From the NCBI GenBank assembly GCA_947444305.1, contig CANEZP010000002.1, positions 1 to 64,000 of the forward strand: a stretch of DNA of 64,000 bases. Direction: 5' to 3'. This DNA is from Pseudobdellovibrionaceae bacterium (GTDB lineage Bacteria > Bdellovibrionota > Bdellovibrionia > Bdellovibrionales > UBA1609). Every line of letters begins with the position of its first letter. Within the stretch, counting starts at the first letter, position 1. The translations under genes were made by a program, and so were the position numbers. Positions 42,529 through 51,476 of the stretch are shown piece by piece. A model generated the notes under the pieces. The model was not told where the DNA came from. It did no database searches and saw only the letters and a program-made list of their open reading frames with translations.

Positions 42529-42648
42529 GGCTTTTACGCCGTGCTTGGAGCGGCGGTTGGGCCTGCGACCTCAAAGCACTTTATATAGAGAGCGTCGATA
42601 CATGAAGAGCGTCGATTTAAATTGCGTCCGCGATCAAACGGTCGGACC

Positions 42649-42723
<75 letters not shown>

Positions 42724-42911
42724 ACGCCAACGCCAACGCCGACGTTCTTCGGCGCGTTCGCGTGGGGATTGGCGCAAAAATGTCACCGTGTGGGGCTAAG
42801 AACTAAAACTTCGACAACTGACCATGGCACAAGCGTTGCCTTGTAACGGCTCGGAGTCTCGAGACGTTCATGGGGAATGTGATCGGGCAATGTCTCTTTT
42901 GGGAGTAAGTC

Positions 42912-43592
42912 ATGGAAACCAACACCAGCTTCTTCGGTTCTGTCGTTAATTTCTTCGCCACGGGCGGATTTTGGATGTTTCCAATTTTCTGCGCGCAGGT
43001 CGTGTCACTGGCGATCATCGCCGAGCGTTTCGTACGTTTGTACGTTCAGCGTAAACCTGAACTGCGCAAGCAAGCGAACCTGTTCGAAGCCGATATTAAA
43101 AAAGGTAATTTAGACCGCGTGATCTTGCAGGCCCGCAGCCTCGACAAGAGCTCGCCCCTCCGCCACGTTGTTGAAGCCGGTGCTAACGCCGCCGCCAACA
43201 TGGGTGGTCGTGAAGAAGTTCAGGCGAAGATGGACGAAGTCCTGATCCGCGAACAATCGAAACTTGAAGCCCGCGTCGAATTCTTGTCGATGCTCGGTAA
43301 CGTAGGAACTTTGCTTGGTTTGCTCGGAACGATCGTCGGTATGATCCGCTCGTTCGCCGCAATCTCGCAAGCTGATCAAATGACGAAGGCCACGATGTTG
43401 GCTTCCGGTGTTTCCGAAGCCATGCACGCAACGGCTTACGGTTTGATCATGGCGATTCCCGCTCTTGTCATGTACTCGGTTCTGCAAAACCGCATCAGCG
43501 AATTGTCGGACGACATGACCCAAGGTGCTTTGCGCATCTACAACTTGCTCGGTTTCCACTACGAATCCGTTAAGTCCAAAAAGAACGGCTAA
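42912..43592 (+). CDS. MotA/TolQ/ExbB-family proton channel protein
   Basis: 226 residues, preceded by GGGAG. Three membrane helices: residues about 18-38, 130-155 and 175-195. The conserved core LSMLGNVGTLLGLLGTIVGM and SEAMHATAYGLIMAIPALVM are typical of ExbB/TolQ/AglR. It forms the pentameric stator around an ExbD/TolR dimer and uses proton flow to drive envelope work. It heads a three-gene operon with two ExbD-type proteins, an arrangement found for TolQ-TolR-like gliding motors (AglRQS) of Myxococcus. Confidence 0.93.
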   Translation: METNTSFFGSVVNFFATGGFWMFPIFCAQVVSLAIIAERFVRLYVQRKPELRKQANLFEADIKKGNLDRVILQARSLDKSSPLRHVVEAGANAAANMGGREEVQAKMDEVLIREQSKLEARVEFLSMLGNVGTLLGLLGTIVGMIRSFAAISQADQMTKATMLASGVSEAMHATAYGLIMAIPALVMYSVLQNRISELSDDMTQGALRIYNLLGFHYESVKSKKNG

Positions 43593-43595
43593 TTT

Positions 43596-44075
43596 ATGCA
43601 CATGTCATCGGGTGGCGGCCGTAAGGGTCGCAAGAAAAATTCAAACTTCGAACTGAACCTTGTACCGTTCATCGACGTTCTCTCGACTTGCATTTGTTTC
43701 TTGTTGGTTACTGCCGTCTTTATCAACCTCGGCTCGATGCACGTGAGCCAGGCGGTCGGTAGTGAGAAGCAAACGGCCGAGAAAGCAAAGGGTTCGGTTA
43801 CGGTTTCGCTCGGTGGTAAAGGTGATATTCGTTTCGAAGTGAAAGACGTTCCGGGCCTTAAGGGTTCGCAAGGTCTGACCACGATCACCGGCGACGACGG
43901 TAAAGTGAACTTTAAACGTACCGAGCAGTGGATTCAGACCTTCGCTTCAAACAACACGGACGTGAAAACGGTTTTGTTGATGCCGAATCCTTATTCTAAA
44001 TACGACGACCTGATCCAGTTGATGGCTCAGTTCAAAAAATCGCAGATGGATCAAATCGGAATCGCACCGCTGTAG
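43596..44075 (+). CDS. ExbD/TolR-family protein (first copy)
   Basis: 159 residues. A basic N-terminus (GGGRKGRKKNSNFELNL) leads into the single membrane helix VPFIDVLSTCICFLLVTAVF, with the proton-carrying Asp at the D of FIDVLST. A periplasmic domain follows, ending KSQMDQIGIAPL. The membrane helix contains two Cys (STCICF), unusual for the family. A GC-rich hairpin lies between it and the second ExbD gene. Confidence 0.92.
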   Translation: MHMSSGGGRKGRKKNSNFELNLVPFIDVLSTCICFLLVTAVFINLGSMHVSQAVGSEKQTAEKAKGSVTVSLGGKGDIRFEVKDVPGLKGSQGLTTITGDDGKVNFKRTEQWIQTFASNNTDVKTVLLMPNPYSKYDDLIQLMAQFKKSQMDQIGIAPL

Positions 44076-44080
44076 ATTGC

Positions 44081-44104
44081 GGGCGGCACGCTTGCCGCCC
44101 TTTG
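44081..44104 (+). terminator. hairpin between the two exbD-like genes
   Basis: Eight-bp stem (GGGCGGCA 44081-44088 with TGCCGCCC 44093-44100) and only TTTG after it. Possibly a partial terminator or mRNA-stability element that sets the ratio of the downstream subunit. Confidence 0.5.
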
Positions 44105-44127
44105 ATTAACCTTACGAGGATGACTTT

Positions 44128-44616
44128 ATGTTGAACAACGCTAAGCCTTTAAGTAATACGCATCTCGGGTCGGCTTTGGCCGGTACGAGTTTGATTCGTC
44201 CCAAAGGCAACAAGGGTGGGCGCTCGCTAACCGCGGGTTTGATGCTGACCTCTTTGGTCGATGCTTTTTCGATCCTCGTTATCTTCTTGATCATGAACCA
44301 CTCGAACAGCCAAGACGTCGTCAACTTAGGCGACAAGATTCAACTGCCGACCGCGAAAGACAGCCAGTTCATCCAGCAGGGAATCGTAGTCCGCGTTGAA
44401 AACGATAAGTTCTTCATCGAAGAAAAACCGGTTCAATTGCCCCAGTTAGCGGCGACTTTAAAGAAGTTAAACGAGAGCGCGGAAATCGCGAAAAAAGAAG
44501 GCCTGATCATCGTGGCCGACCGCAACTTGGATTACGCCGATTTGAGCCCGGTCATCTTAGCGGGCAGCCAAGCCGGCTTCACCAAATATAAATTCGCCGT
44601 CATCCGCAAAGACTAA
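44128..44616 (+). CDS. ExbD/TolR-family protein (second copy)
   Basis: 162 residues, preceded by GAGGA. Longer cytoplasmic N-terminus (about 37 residues), then the membrane helix LMLTSLVDAFSILVIFLIMN with the conserved Asp. The periplasmic domain runs from about 62 and ends PVILAGSQAGFTKYKFAVIR, as in TolR. Two different ExbD proteins with one ExbB suggests a heterodimeric rod inside the stator, as proposed for AglQ and AglS. Confidence 0.92.
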   Translation: MLNNAKPLSNTHLGSALAGTSLIRPKGNKGGRSLTAGLMLTSLVDAFSILVIFLIMNHSNSQDVVNLGDKIQLPTAKDSQFIQQGIVVRVENDKFFIEEKPVQLPQLAATLKKLNESAEIAKKEGLIIVADRNLDYADLSPVILAGSQAGFTKYKFAVIRKD

Positions 44617-44639
44617 TTCGAAAAATTTTAAAAGCCTGA

Positions 44640-45053
44640 TTACTTAGGGGACGAAACTTTCGTTCCCTTTTTTTCGATATCTGAGGCGAGATTGCGGACG
44701 CGGTTCTTGTCGTCTTCGCTAAAGAATTTGTTATAGAAGGCTTGCGGATTACTTTGGGCTTCCAGCAGCATTTGCTGCATTTTTGCCGGATCACCTTTTG
44801 ATTCTACCGTGATCGCCTCCATCACCTTCGCAGCGATGTCGTAAACCTCTTCTTTATTTTTACCCGAACCGGTGAGGGCTTCGACCTTCGCGTCGGTCTC
44901 TAGAGCTTTCTTGTCATTCTTAATCGCGGCGTTGCGCTCACTCGGATTCGTGAGCATGCGCTTGGTGTCTTTCAAGCCTTGTTGCTGATGCTGATCAAGT
45001 TGAGCGTAAGCGAAAGAGTGTACCAATGCGAGACCGATCAATAGTGTTTTCAT
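44640..45053 (-). CDS. exported helical protein of unknown function
   Basis: 137 residues. Signal peptide MKTLLIGLALVHSFAYAQ. The mature part is charged and helical (DTKRMLTNPSERNAAIKNDK, PAKMQQMLLEAQSNPQAFYN), with no Cys and no known domain. It converges with the ExbD gene. Probably periplasmic. Confidence 0.72.
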   Translation of the reverse strand: MKTLLIGLALVHSFAYAQLDQHQQQGLKDTKRMLTNPSERNAAIKNDKKALETDAKVEALTGSGKNKEEVYDIAAKVMEAITVESKGDPAKMQQMLLEAQSNPQAFYNKFFSEDDKNRVRNLASDIEKKGTKVSSPK

Positions 45054-45144
45054 ACTTACTTTTTCGGAACACCGCGCGGCAATCTTGAGGTTGACCGCAA
45101 TTTCCTAAGCTGATGTGATGCCCGCATTCTCTGAGGGGGGAACT

Positions 45145-46578
45145 ATGCGATTCATCTGCACAATACTCTTATTGGCGTGCGCGAGCACTTACGCGCAAAC
45201 GCACAATCATTCGCTCAACGCCGGCATCCACGCGGTTCAAAAGAACCAAGCCGACACCCGCACGCTAGTCTACAAAGTTAAAAATCAACGCCGCGAAACT
45301 ATGAACCAGGGCTGGCGTCCTTTTTTGAGCCGGCAACCGTTCTCGACGACGCCGATGTTCCGCCGTTTAAACGCGATGGATCCGCGTTCGCAACGCTCGC
45401 TCAGCGCGCGCACCGGTCAGAATATCCCTGAGTTCGGCCGTTACTTCGTGCGCAGGTATCCGTCGGCGTTAAACGAAGCCGAGGCAACGCTAGCGCTGAC
45501 CGAGATGTACGGCGACGCCAATATTGAGTTCGCTTATTTTGAACCGCGCTTTGCCGATGCCGTGGCGCTCGAACGCATGCAGCGCAATCAAACGGGGTTA
45601 GGGGGGCCGAACCAAAACGCGCCCGGAGATTTTGAACCGATGCAATTTCATCTCAACGCCGCGCCGGAAGGCATCGGCGCGCGCGAGGCTTGGACCATTC
45701 CAGGAGGAACGGGCAAAGGCATTCGCATCATCGACGTCGAGACGGGTTGGTTTACCGATCACCATGAATTCGGTCCCGTATTTTACGACAACGGTAAAAA
45801 CGGCCGGGTGGATCACGGCACCGCCGTGTGGGGAGCGATCGCCGCGCGTCCCGACGCCAAGGGAGTTACGGGCATCGCCTACGACGTCGACTGGGGCATC
45901 GCCGCGAACGGCTTCGACGGAGGCTTCGACGATTACCCGACGACGATCGCGTCCGTAATCGAAAACGCCGTACTCCAATTGAAGGCGGGCGACATGATCG
46001 TGATCGAACAACACGCTCCCTTAATCGATGATTACGGTCCGATCGAATACTACGAGCCCGTGTTCAAAGCCTTGCAGCTTGCCACCGCGAGCGGCATCCA
46101 CTGCGTGGCGGCTTCGGGCAACGGTTCGTCTAATCTTGATGATCCTAAGTACGGTGGTTTGTTTAATCCGGCGGTACGTGATTCGGGTTGCGTATTGGTC
46201 GGTGCGGTCGATTCGCCTAAAGGTTCGCTCGTTCGCCGGCGTTCAAGTTTTTCAAACTACGGCGTGCGCATCGATGCTTTCGGATACGGTGAGGATGTCG
46301 TGACGACGGGTTACGGCGATCTCTTCGACGGTCTCTACCGGGCACGACTCGCGACTTACACGAGTCAGTTTTCGGGAACGTCGAGCGCAACCCCGATCGT
46401 GGCCGGCGCGGTGGCGAGTATTTTGGGAATTGCGAAGCACAAAGGCGTGGTGATCCCGCCGCTCGAACTGCGAAAAGCGCTGCACGCGACGGGAACTAAG
46501 CAAGAAGGCGCGGCCGGTGAAAATGTCGGAACGATGCCCAATATTCCCCAGCTCGTACGCTATTTGAATTTAAACTAG
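45145..46578 (+). CDS. exported subtilisin-like (S8) serine protease
   Basis: 477 residues from the ATG at 45145, preceded by GAGGGGGG. Signal peptide ends CASTYAQ, followed by a propeptide-like region of about 150 residues. The catalytic triad is Asp197 (IRIIDVETGW), His224 (VDHGTAVWGAI) and Ser413 (FSGTSSATPIVAGAVA). CVAASGNGSS carries the oxyanion Asn. The Asp motif (D-V-E-T-G) is unlike the classical D-T-G-I. Probably secreted to the periplasm or outside; degradation of prey or environmental protein is a plausible role. Converges with a PilZ gene by a 4-bp overlap. Confidence 0.92.
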   Translation: MRFICTILLLACASTYAQTHNHSLNAGIHAVQKNQADTRTLVYKVKNQRRETMNQGWRPFLSRQPFSTTPMFRRLNAMDPRSQRSLSARTGQNIPEFGRYFVRRYPSALNEAEATLALTEMYGDANIEFAYFEPRFADAVALERMQRNQTGLGGPNQNAPGDFEPMQFHLNAAPEGIGAREAWTIPGGTGKGIRIIDVETGWFTDHHEFGPVFYDNGKNGRVDHGTAVWGAIAARPDAKGVTGIAYDVDWGIAANGFDGGFDDYPTTIASVIENAVLQLKAGDMIVIEQHAPLIDDYGPIEYYEPVFKALQLATASGIHCVAASGNGSSNLDDPKYGGLFNPAVRDSGCVLVGAVDSPKGSLVRRRSSFSNYGVRIDAFGYGEDVVTTGYGDLFDGLYRARLATYTSQFSGTSSATPIVAGAVASILGIAKHKGVVIPPLELRKALHATGTKQEGAAGENVGTMPNIPQLVRYLNLN

Positions 46579-46946
46579 CTGATCAATTCGCGGATGGCGG
46601 TGCGATACTCGTCGAACAAAGATTGAAAGCGGAAGCCGACTCTGTAACGGCCGTCTAAATCTGCCGGAAGTACGTAAAGTACTTCCGCGCGGGCGCGAAG
46701 AAATTTACCGACGACCGAGAAATGTACGGTGAGTAAATCGCCTTTCACGAGCCTTTGAGTCGTGTAGGTCATCAACCCACCTTCGCTCACCTGGATCGTT
46801 TCGGAGACTTCGGAGTCTTTGCCAAAGAACAACACGGCCCGGCCGCGCATGTCGGCTCGGATAAAACGTCTAAGATTTTCGGGGCGAGTCGTTCCTGGCA
46901 TAGTCTTGAACGCCTTCTTGTGTGGCGTCTCCTTGCTAGAACTCAT
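46575..46946 (-). CDS. PilZ-domain protein
   Basis: 123 residues, mostly one PilZ domain: RRFIRADMRG supplies the R-x-x-x-R entry motif, and IQVSEGGLMTYT fills the place of D/N-x-S-x-x-G with V-S-E-G-G. The barrel ends RYRVGFRFQSL. It is expected to bind cyclic di-GMP. Stand-alone, as common in bacteria with many c-di-GMP effectors. Second PilZ protein in the window. Confidence 0.85.
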   Translation of the reverse strand: MSSSKETPHKKAFKTMPGTTRPENLRRFIRADMRGRAVLFFGKDSEVSETIQVSEGGLMTYTTQRLVKGDLLTVHFSVVGKFLRARAEVLYVLPADLDGRYRVGFRFQSLFDEYRTAIRELIS

Positions 46947-46991
46947 CGGTAAAAGAAACGTAAACTCAACCCACGCGTATCAAACTGAGAA

Positions 46992-48395
46992 TTAGCGCTG
47001 ATTCGCGACTTGGCAGGCGTGCGTTCGGGTCCAATCGCGAGCGTTTAAGCAGAGGTCCGCGGACTTTGCACCCAAGTAACCGAGCTGAATCTTGCCTTGC
47101 ACATCACGGCCGAGAGGCGACGCGATCACGTTGCCCGTAAGCTTCACTTCGTCGGTGATGACCGACCACACGCGGCCTTGTTCATCGATGACGGGGCCGC
47201 CGGGCATGCCGTCGATCGAACCGTCGAGATCCGCGCATTTTAAAACGTGAAGGAGAGCGTTGGGCGGCGGATTTTGTCCGCGGAACAAGCCTTCGAACGT
47301 GCACGGATAAAGTTTTAATTCCGAGTAGGCAGCGTGTGGAAAGCCCACGATGTAGAACTTCTGACCCAAGGCCGGCAGCGTTTCGGCGGGGATCACTTCT
47401 AAGTACGGGCCGGCGTATTCCTTCGGCGTGAGCACGAGGCCTTCGCCGTAGCTGTAAAATCCCGCGCGGGGCAGGAGGTCGTGATCGTCGGCCGCGCTAC
47501 TCAGTTCACGGGCCACTTGCCCGGCGTTGATCAAAATGGCCTGCTCGCCGGATTTTACCCAGAAGCCCGTGCCGAAGCGCCCATCGGCTAACCTCGCGAC
47601 CCCGCCGCTGAATTTCGTCAGCAGCTCGGGCATGGCGGGCGGTGAACACTTGTATTTAGGCTCACGTTTTATTTTTGCGTTCACTTGATTCTGTAAGTCG
47701 TTCAGACCCGCGCGAGCTTGATCGATGGCGGGGCCGACGTCCATCATCGGTTTTGCACTAAACTGAACGAATTTTCTCAGTTCCGGAATGAACCCGTTGA
47801 AGACGCGCATGAAGTCCGCGCGATCCAAAACTTTTTTGCCGTCGGCGCTATCGACGCATTCGTTGGGACTAAGGCCGAACTCGCGGAGCACGGCCAAATC
47901 ATTTTCTTTGATCATGCACTCTTTGCGGCAAACATTTTCGGCAAGGCTGCACTCGGCGAAACACGCCACGCCTTCGCCGAACTTGGGATCGTTGAACATA
48001 CGCGAAGTGTGCATCAGGTCCGTCCAATCGGAGGCCTTCTGCAAATTCGAATTCAATTCCTGTAATTCATCGAGGCGGATGTTTACATCTTTTTCGAGTT
48101 GCGAAAGTTGCATGGCCCGTGGGCAGCCGGGCGCTTTCTCTAATTTCTCGAGCCGCGCCTGGATTTCCGGAACGGTCGATTCGGCAAGCAGCTTCGCTAC
48201 CGCGAACTGTTGCTCACTCAGACTCTTTTTCGTTTCCGGCGATAATTTGCTAAAGCTTCCGGTGCGGCGCTCGAAAGAAAGCTCGCAGCGTGATTTCGGC
48301 TCGGGCGGTGGACCGGCCTGCGCGGGTTTGCGGGAGGCCGAGGTGCATGAGAGCGCGGCGAACAACACCATGAGAAGCGTAAGCTGAGTTTTCAT
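46992..48395 (-). CDS. lipoprotein with a degenerate trypsin-like domain
   Basis: 467 residues. Lipoprotein signal MKTQLTLLMVLFAALSC (Cys 17). A helical, Cys-containing N-terminal region (C-x3-C-x6-C-x3-C around FAECSLAENVCRKEC) extends to about 260. The last 200 residues follow a trypsin/HtrA-type barrel: GGVARLADGRFGTGFWVKSG, IVGFPH, and GSIDGMPGGPVIDEQGRVWS. The motif that should read G-x-S-G-G-P has Pro in place of the catalytic Ser, and the expected A-A-H motif reads ILINAGQVA. The domain is therefore probably not a protease. It may bind peptides. Confidence 0.75.
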   Translation of the reverse strand: MKTQLTLLMVLFAALSCTSASRKPAQAGPPPEPKSRCELSFERRTGSFSKLSPETKKSLSEQQFAVAKLLAESTVPEIQARLEKLEKAPGCPRAMQLSQLEKDVNIRLDELQELNSNLQKASDWTDLMHTSRMFNDPKFGEGVACFAECSLAENVCRKECMIKENDLAVLREFGLSPNECVDSADGKKVLDRADFMRVFNGFIPELRKFVQFSAKPMMDVGPAIDQARAGLNDLQNQVNAKIKREPKYKCSPPAMPELLTKFSGGVARLADGRFGTGFWVKSGEQAILINAGQVARELSSAADDHDLLPRAGFYSYGEGLVLTPKEYAGPYLEVIPAETLPALGQKFYIVGFPHAAYSELKLYPCTFEGLFRGQNPPPNALLHVLKCADLDGSIDGMPGGPVIDEQGRVWSVITDEVKLTGNVIASPLGRDVQGKIQLGYLGAKSADLCLNARDWTRTHACQVANQR

Positions 48396-48477
48396 ACGTT
48401 CAGGATACCCGGCCCGCGCGCCGCCGCTCAATTCATTCGGGGTTGCCTGTTCTTTGGTCGCGTCCTAAACTTTGTCC

Positions 48478-49332
48478 ATGCCGCTGGAAGGCCTGCCGTA
48501 CCTACTTTTATTGCTCGCCATTATCTGCGCCGCTCTCGGGAGCGTGCGAGTCTCGCTCACGGCGCTCGGTGCGGCGATGGTCGCGGGCCTCCTACTCGCG
48601 AGAATGTCACCGGCCGGGATCTTCGCCGTGACCGCGACGGGTATTTTGTTCTGGTTACCTACGCGTTTCGATTTCGGCGCTGCGCTCCGCTACTTAGCTT
48701 ATGCGGTGGCGCTGCTTCTCTCTTTTGCCATGTCCAGTCACCTTGTACCCGGTTTTAGTAATTTACCGGTCTACCAAACCGTAACCTTTGCGGCCGACTC
48801 GGTCCCGTTCACGATGTATTTAAACTTCGATAAAACGGTCGTGGGGCTTTTTATTTACTTATTCTTTCTCAAGCCGAACGCGCTACCTTGGGCGTGGCGC
48901 CGTAATGTACCGGTGACCGGCGCGGTTCTTGTCTGTTTAGTGCTGGCGATCATGCCGCTCGCGCTTGCGATCGGTTACGTTCGATTCGATCCAAAGTTTC
49001 CGGAGCTTGGCTGGGTGTGGATGCTCAATAATTTATTTTTCGTTTGTTTAGCCGAAGAGGGATTGTTTCGTGGCTTTATCCAAGGTGGTCTTGCGCATTG
49101 GTTACCGAAGAAACGGGGCTGGCCGTACGTTGCGATCGCGATCGCCGCGGTGCTTTTCGGTCTCGCACATTACAAAGGTGGAATCGCTTACGTACTGCTG
49201 GCCGGATTCGCCGGTCTTTTCTATGGATATGCTTACCATAAAACGAGTCGAATCGAGTGTTCCATGCTTGTGCACTTTGGGCTTAATCTAATCCATTTTC
49301 TATTTTTCAGCTATCCCGCGCTCGTCAGATAA
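48478..49332 (+). CDS. CPBP-family intramembrane metalloprotease
   Basis: 284 residues with about eight membrane segments. The CPBP/Abi motifs are all present in the last third: AEEGLFRGFIQ (E-E-x-x-x-R) near 192, FGLAHYKGG (F-x-x-x-H) near 232, and LVHFGLNLIHF near 270. It likely cleaves membrane-embedded substrates, as in prenyl protein processing or bacteriocin self-immunity. No bacteriocin genes are nearby. The ATG has no clear ribosome binding site. Confidence 0.88.
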   Translation: MPLEGLPYLLLLLAIICAALGSVRVSLTALGAAMVAGLLLARMSPAGIFAVTATGILFWLPTRFDFGAALRYLAYAVALLLSFAMSSHLVPGFSNLPVYQTVTFAADSVPFTMYLNFDKTVVGLFIYLFFLKPNALPWAWRRNVPVTGAVLVCLVLAIMPLALAIGYVRFDPKFPELGWVWMLNNLFFVCLAEEGLFRGFIQGGLAHWLPKKRGWPYVAIAIAAVLFGLAHYKGGIAYVLLAGFAGLFYGYAYHKTSRIECSMLVHFGLNLIHFLFFSYPALVR

Positions 49333-49350
49333 AAAGCCTATTGGGCTTTT
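49332..49350 (+). terminator. short terminator after the CPBP gene
   Basis: AAAAGCC (49332-49338) pairs with GGCTTTT (49344-49350) around a 5-base loop. The T-run is inside the stem only, so strength is uncertain. Confidence 0.5.
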
Positions 49351-49391
49351 GAGTTCTTGTCGGTGGACCGTATCCGCGATACTTCGGAGAA

Positions 49392-49790
49392 ATGAAGTGG
49401 CTCTTCGCGATGAATATTGTGCTGTTCTCTTCCGTCGCGTTCGCCTACTCGGCTTTCTACCCCGAGATCCCGTCCCGGGCGTTGCGCAACCGCAATCACT
49501 TGAAAATGTTTTTTGACGTGAAGGACGCGAAGCTCGCGATTCATTATCCGGACGGAACCGGCAAGCCGACCATCGCCGCGGTCCTCGGCGTTGAGGGTAC
49601 GCCCGCCGGTTGCTACCGTTCCTTTCGCTTTCGCGCGCCCAACGCTTTGCTGGTTCAACGAGACGGTGTGGAAGCGGGCGTGTCGCTTATGCCTCGCGAT
49701 TACAAAACCTTGGCGATCGTCATCGGTCCGATTTTAGATCCGAACAACGTCATCCTCTGCGTAAATGAAAAAGGAGTTCACTATGATTAA
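49392..49790 (+). CDS. exported protein of unknown function
   Basis: 132 residues, preceded by CGGAG. Signal peptide MKWLFAMNIVLFSSVAFAYS. The mature part has two Cys, one in the middle (PAGCYRSF) and one near the end (VILCVNEK), likely one disulfide. It overlaps the start of the next lipoprotein gene by 8 bp, so the two are translated together. No domain recognised. Confidence 0.75.
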   Translation: MKWLFAMNIVLFSSVAFAYSAFYPEIPSRALRNRNHLKMFFDVKDAKLAIHYPDGTGKPTIAAVLGVEGTPAGCYRSFRFRAPNALLVQRDGVEAGVSLMPRDYKTLAIVIGPILDPNNVILCVNEKGVHYD

Positions 49791-50325
49791 AACAATCTCC
49801 ATGCTTCTTCCGCTTTCGCTCGCTCTCGCCTGTTCGGGCAGCGGCGGCGGGGCGGGCGGACCCGAGCGGGCAAAACATGTCTCTACACCTTCCGGGCAAT
49901 CTTCGGTGACCTTTGAAGGCCCGAATATTACCCGCACGACCCAGTATGGCGTCGAACCTAACACCGGCGTTTACTGCAGCCGCTACAAAAACGGTGAAGT
50001 GAGCATCCTCTTGAGTGAAAAGGGTGAGAACCGCAACAACAGCGGCTGGCTCAAAGACGGTCTGACATTTTCTTTTTACCGCTCGGTACGCCCGCAAGAC
50101 ACGACAGAGATCGGGACCGCCAACACGAGCGTCTTCGCGGTGGTTAAAGAAATGCCCGCGGGTGGAACGTTCAACGTCACGAACTCCTCGAAGTGTTCAT
50201 TTTCCGCGACCCCTTCCGGTGACGACCTCGATGTCCGTTTCAATTGTCCACGGCTTGAGCAAAACGCGATGTCTTTAAAAGTGTACGGGTGGCTCAAGTG
50301 TAAATTGAAACAGATGGATTTTTGA
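49783..50325 (+). CDS. lipoprotein of unknown function
   Basis: 180 residues from an ATG preceded by AAAGGAG. The lipoprotein signal ends SLALAC (Cys 17), followed by a Gly/Ser linker (SGSGGGAGG). The mature domain is beta-rich and ends with two Cys-containing strands (VRFNCPRL, WLKCKLKQ). Overlaps the upstream exported protein by 8 bp. Function unknown; likely an outer-membrane-anchored partner of it. Confidence 0.75.
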   Translation: MIKTISMLLPLSLALACSGSGGGAGGPERAKHVSTPSGQSSVTFEGPNITRTTQYGVEPNTGVYCSRYKNGEVSILLSEKGENRNNSGWLKDGLTFSFYRSVRPQDTTEIGTANTSVFAVVKEMPAGGTFNVTNSSKCSFSATPSGDDLDVRFNCPRLEQNAMSLKVYGWLKCKLKQMDF

Positions 50326-50336
50326 TTCATCAGTAG

Positions 50337-50648
50337 GGGACTCTCGATAAAAAGATTCGCGAGTGCATACCTCCGCCGGTCGCGGTTCTTACGGAGCAGT
50401 GCTACAAAGCTCTCATGGGCGAACTGCGAAGCGTGGATCTGGTGGACCCAAAAAAAGCGAAAGAGGTTTGTCATGGACAATACCCCTCGATCGGCACTTG
50501 CATCGGATCGTACGTCAACCACCCGAAGTTTAGGGCGAAAGGTTTAGAGGCGCTCCTCTCCCTTTGCAATCCCGACCCGAACGCGCCGCGCCCCGAGCTA
50601 CCGGGATCGAGCGATGATGAAGAGGGCGATGCGGAAGCGACTTCTTAA
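50337..50648 (+). pseudogene. coding remnant without a usable start codon
   Basis: From the ATG at 50415 the frame gives 77 residues, but the frame is open back to 50337 and reads like protein (KKIRECIPPPVAVLTEQCYK) with the same Cys-rich style as the rest (EVCHGQYPS, GTCIGSYVN, LLSLCNPD). No ATG, GTG or TTG precedes this part. The likely explanation is a gene that has lost its 5' end and signal peptide. A genuine short protein starting at 50415 is the alternative; no clear ribosome binding site precedes that ATG. Confidence 0.5.
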
Positions 50649-50663
50649 AGAAGTGCGAACTAC

Positions 50664-51419
50664 TTAATCATCGTCCGTTAGCGTATTGTCGGGCCGGGTA
50701 AACATGATGACCGGAAGCCGGCACCGGGTTCTGGCGGGGGCGATGACGTGCGCCGGCTCGTTGATCGTGTACCAAGAGTCGTGCACGAAATCTTTAAGGC
50801 GCCGGCAGGGGATATGTAACCCGACCTCGATGCCGAAAGTGACGTCGCCTTCGTAATAATGCATGCGAAAGTATTTTTGAACGCCCTCGTGATCGGGGTC
50901 CGACTGCAACCCGATATCGGCGCCGGTGAGCAAATCGATATCCGCGCGAAGCGGGAACTTCGCGTTGAGGGAAGCGTAACCCATCCCCATCTCGTTATCC
51001 CTTAGCCAAACGGTGTTCCAAAGGGTAGGCGTCGAATCCGGCATTCCATCGTTAAGAACTTTTTTAAGTTCGCCGCCGTCAAAATGTTGAATCGCGAATT
51101 CGATGGGAAGCGGTGAAGCCGGTGACTTCTTCGCGCTGAAAATGAGATTCCGCAACTTCTTCGTGTAAATGTAAGCATCCAAACCCAGCGTTTTGAAAGC
51201 CAAGCCGGAAACGGGCTCGATGGCCGAGAACATGAACGGCCGGTTGAAGAGTTCCTCGTTCATCACCCGTGCCGCTTTTTTCGCGAGGTATCCCGTGAGG
51301 TAATACTCACATTCGACGGGGTTCTTTTCCGCTGGATAAGAACTTTCGCCCGGCATCGCCGCGGAACGGAGGGCCGCACATGTCAAAGCCGTAAGCATAG
51401 CTATAAAAAGTCTATTCAT
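50664..51419 (-). CDS. exported protein of unknown function
   Basis: 251 residues, preceded by AAGGA. Signal peptide MNRLFIAMLTALTCAALRSA. The mature part of about 230 residues mixes helices and strands (YYLTGYLAKKAARVMNEELF, GMGYASLNAKFPLRADIDLL, DVTFGIEVGLHIPCRRLKDF), with three Cys. It reads a little like a lipid- or small-molecule-binding barrel, but no family is recognised. Confidence 0.72.
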   Translation of the reverse strand: MNRLFIAMLTALTCAALRSAAMPGESSYPAEKNPVECEYYLTGYLAKKAARVMNEELFNRPFMFSAIEPVSGLAFKTLGLDAYIYTKKLRNLIFSAKKSPASPLPIEFAIQHFDGGELKKVLNDGMPDSTPTLWNTVWLRDNEMGMGYASLNAKFPLRADIDLLTGADIGLQSDPDHEGVQKYFRMHYYEGDVTFGIEVGLHIPCRRLKDFVHDSWYTINEPAHVIAPARTRCRLPVIMFTRPDNTLTDDD

Positions 51420-51476
51420 CCGATCGTCCTTAGTGCTTCCCGTAATTTAGCTTGAGTATTGCGAGAGCGATGCCAA

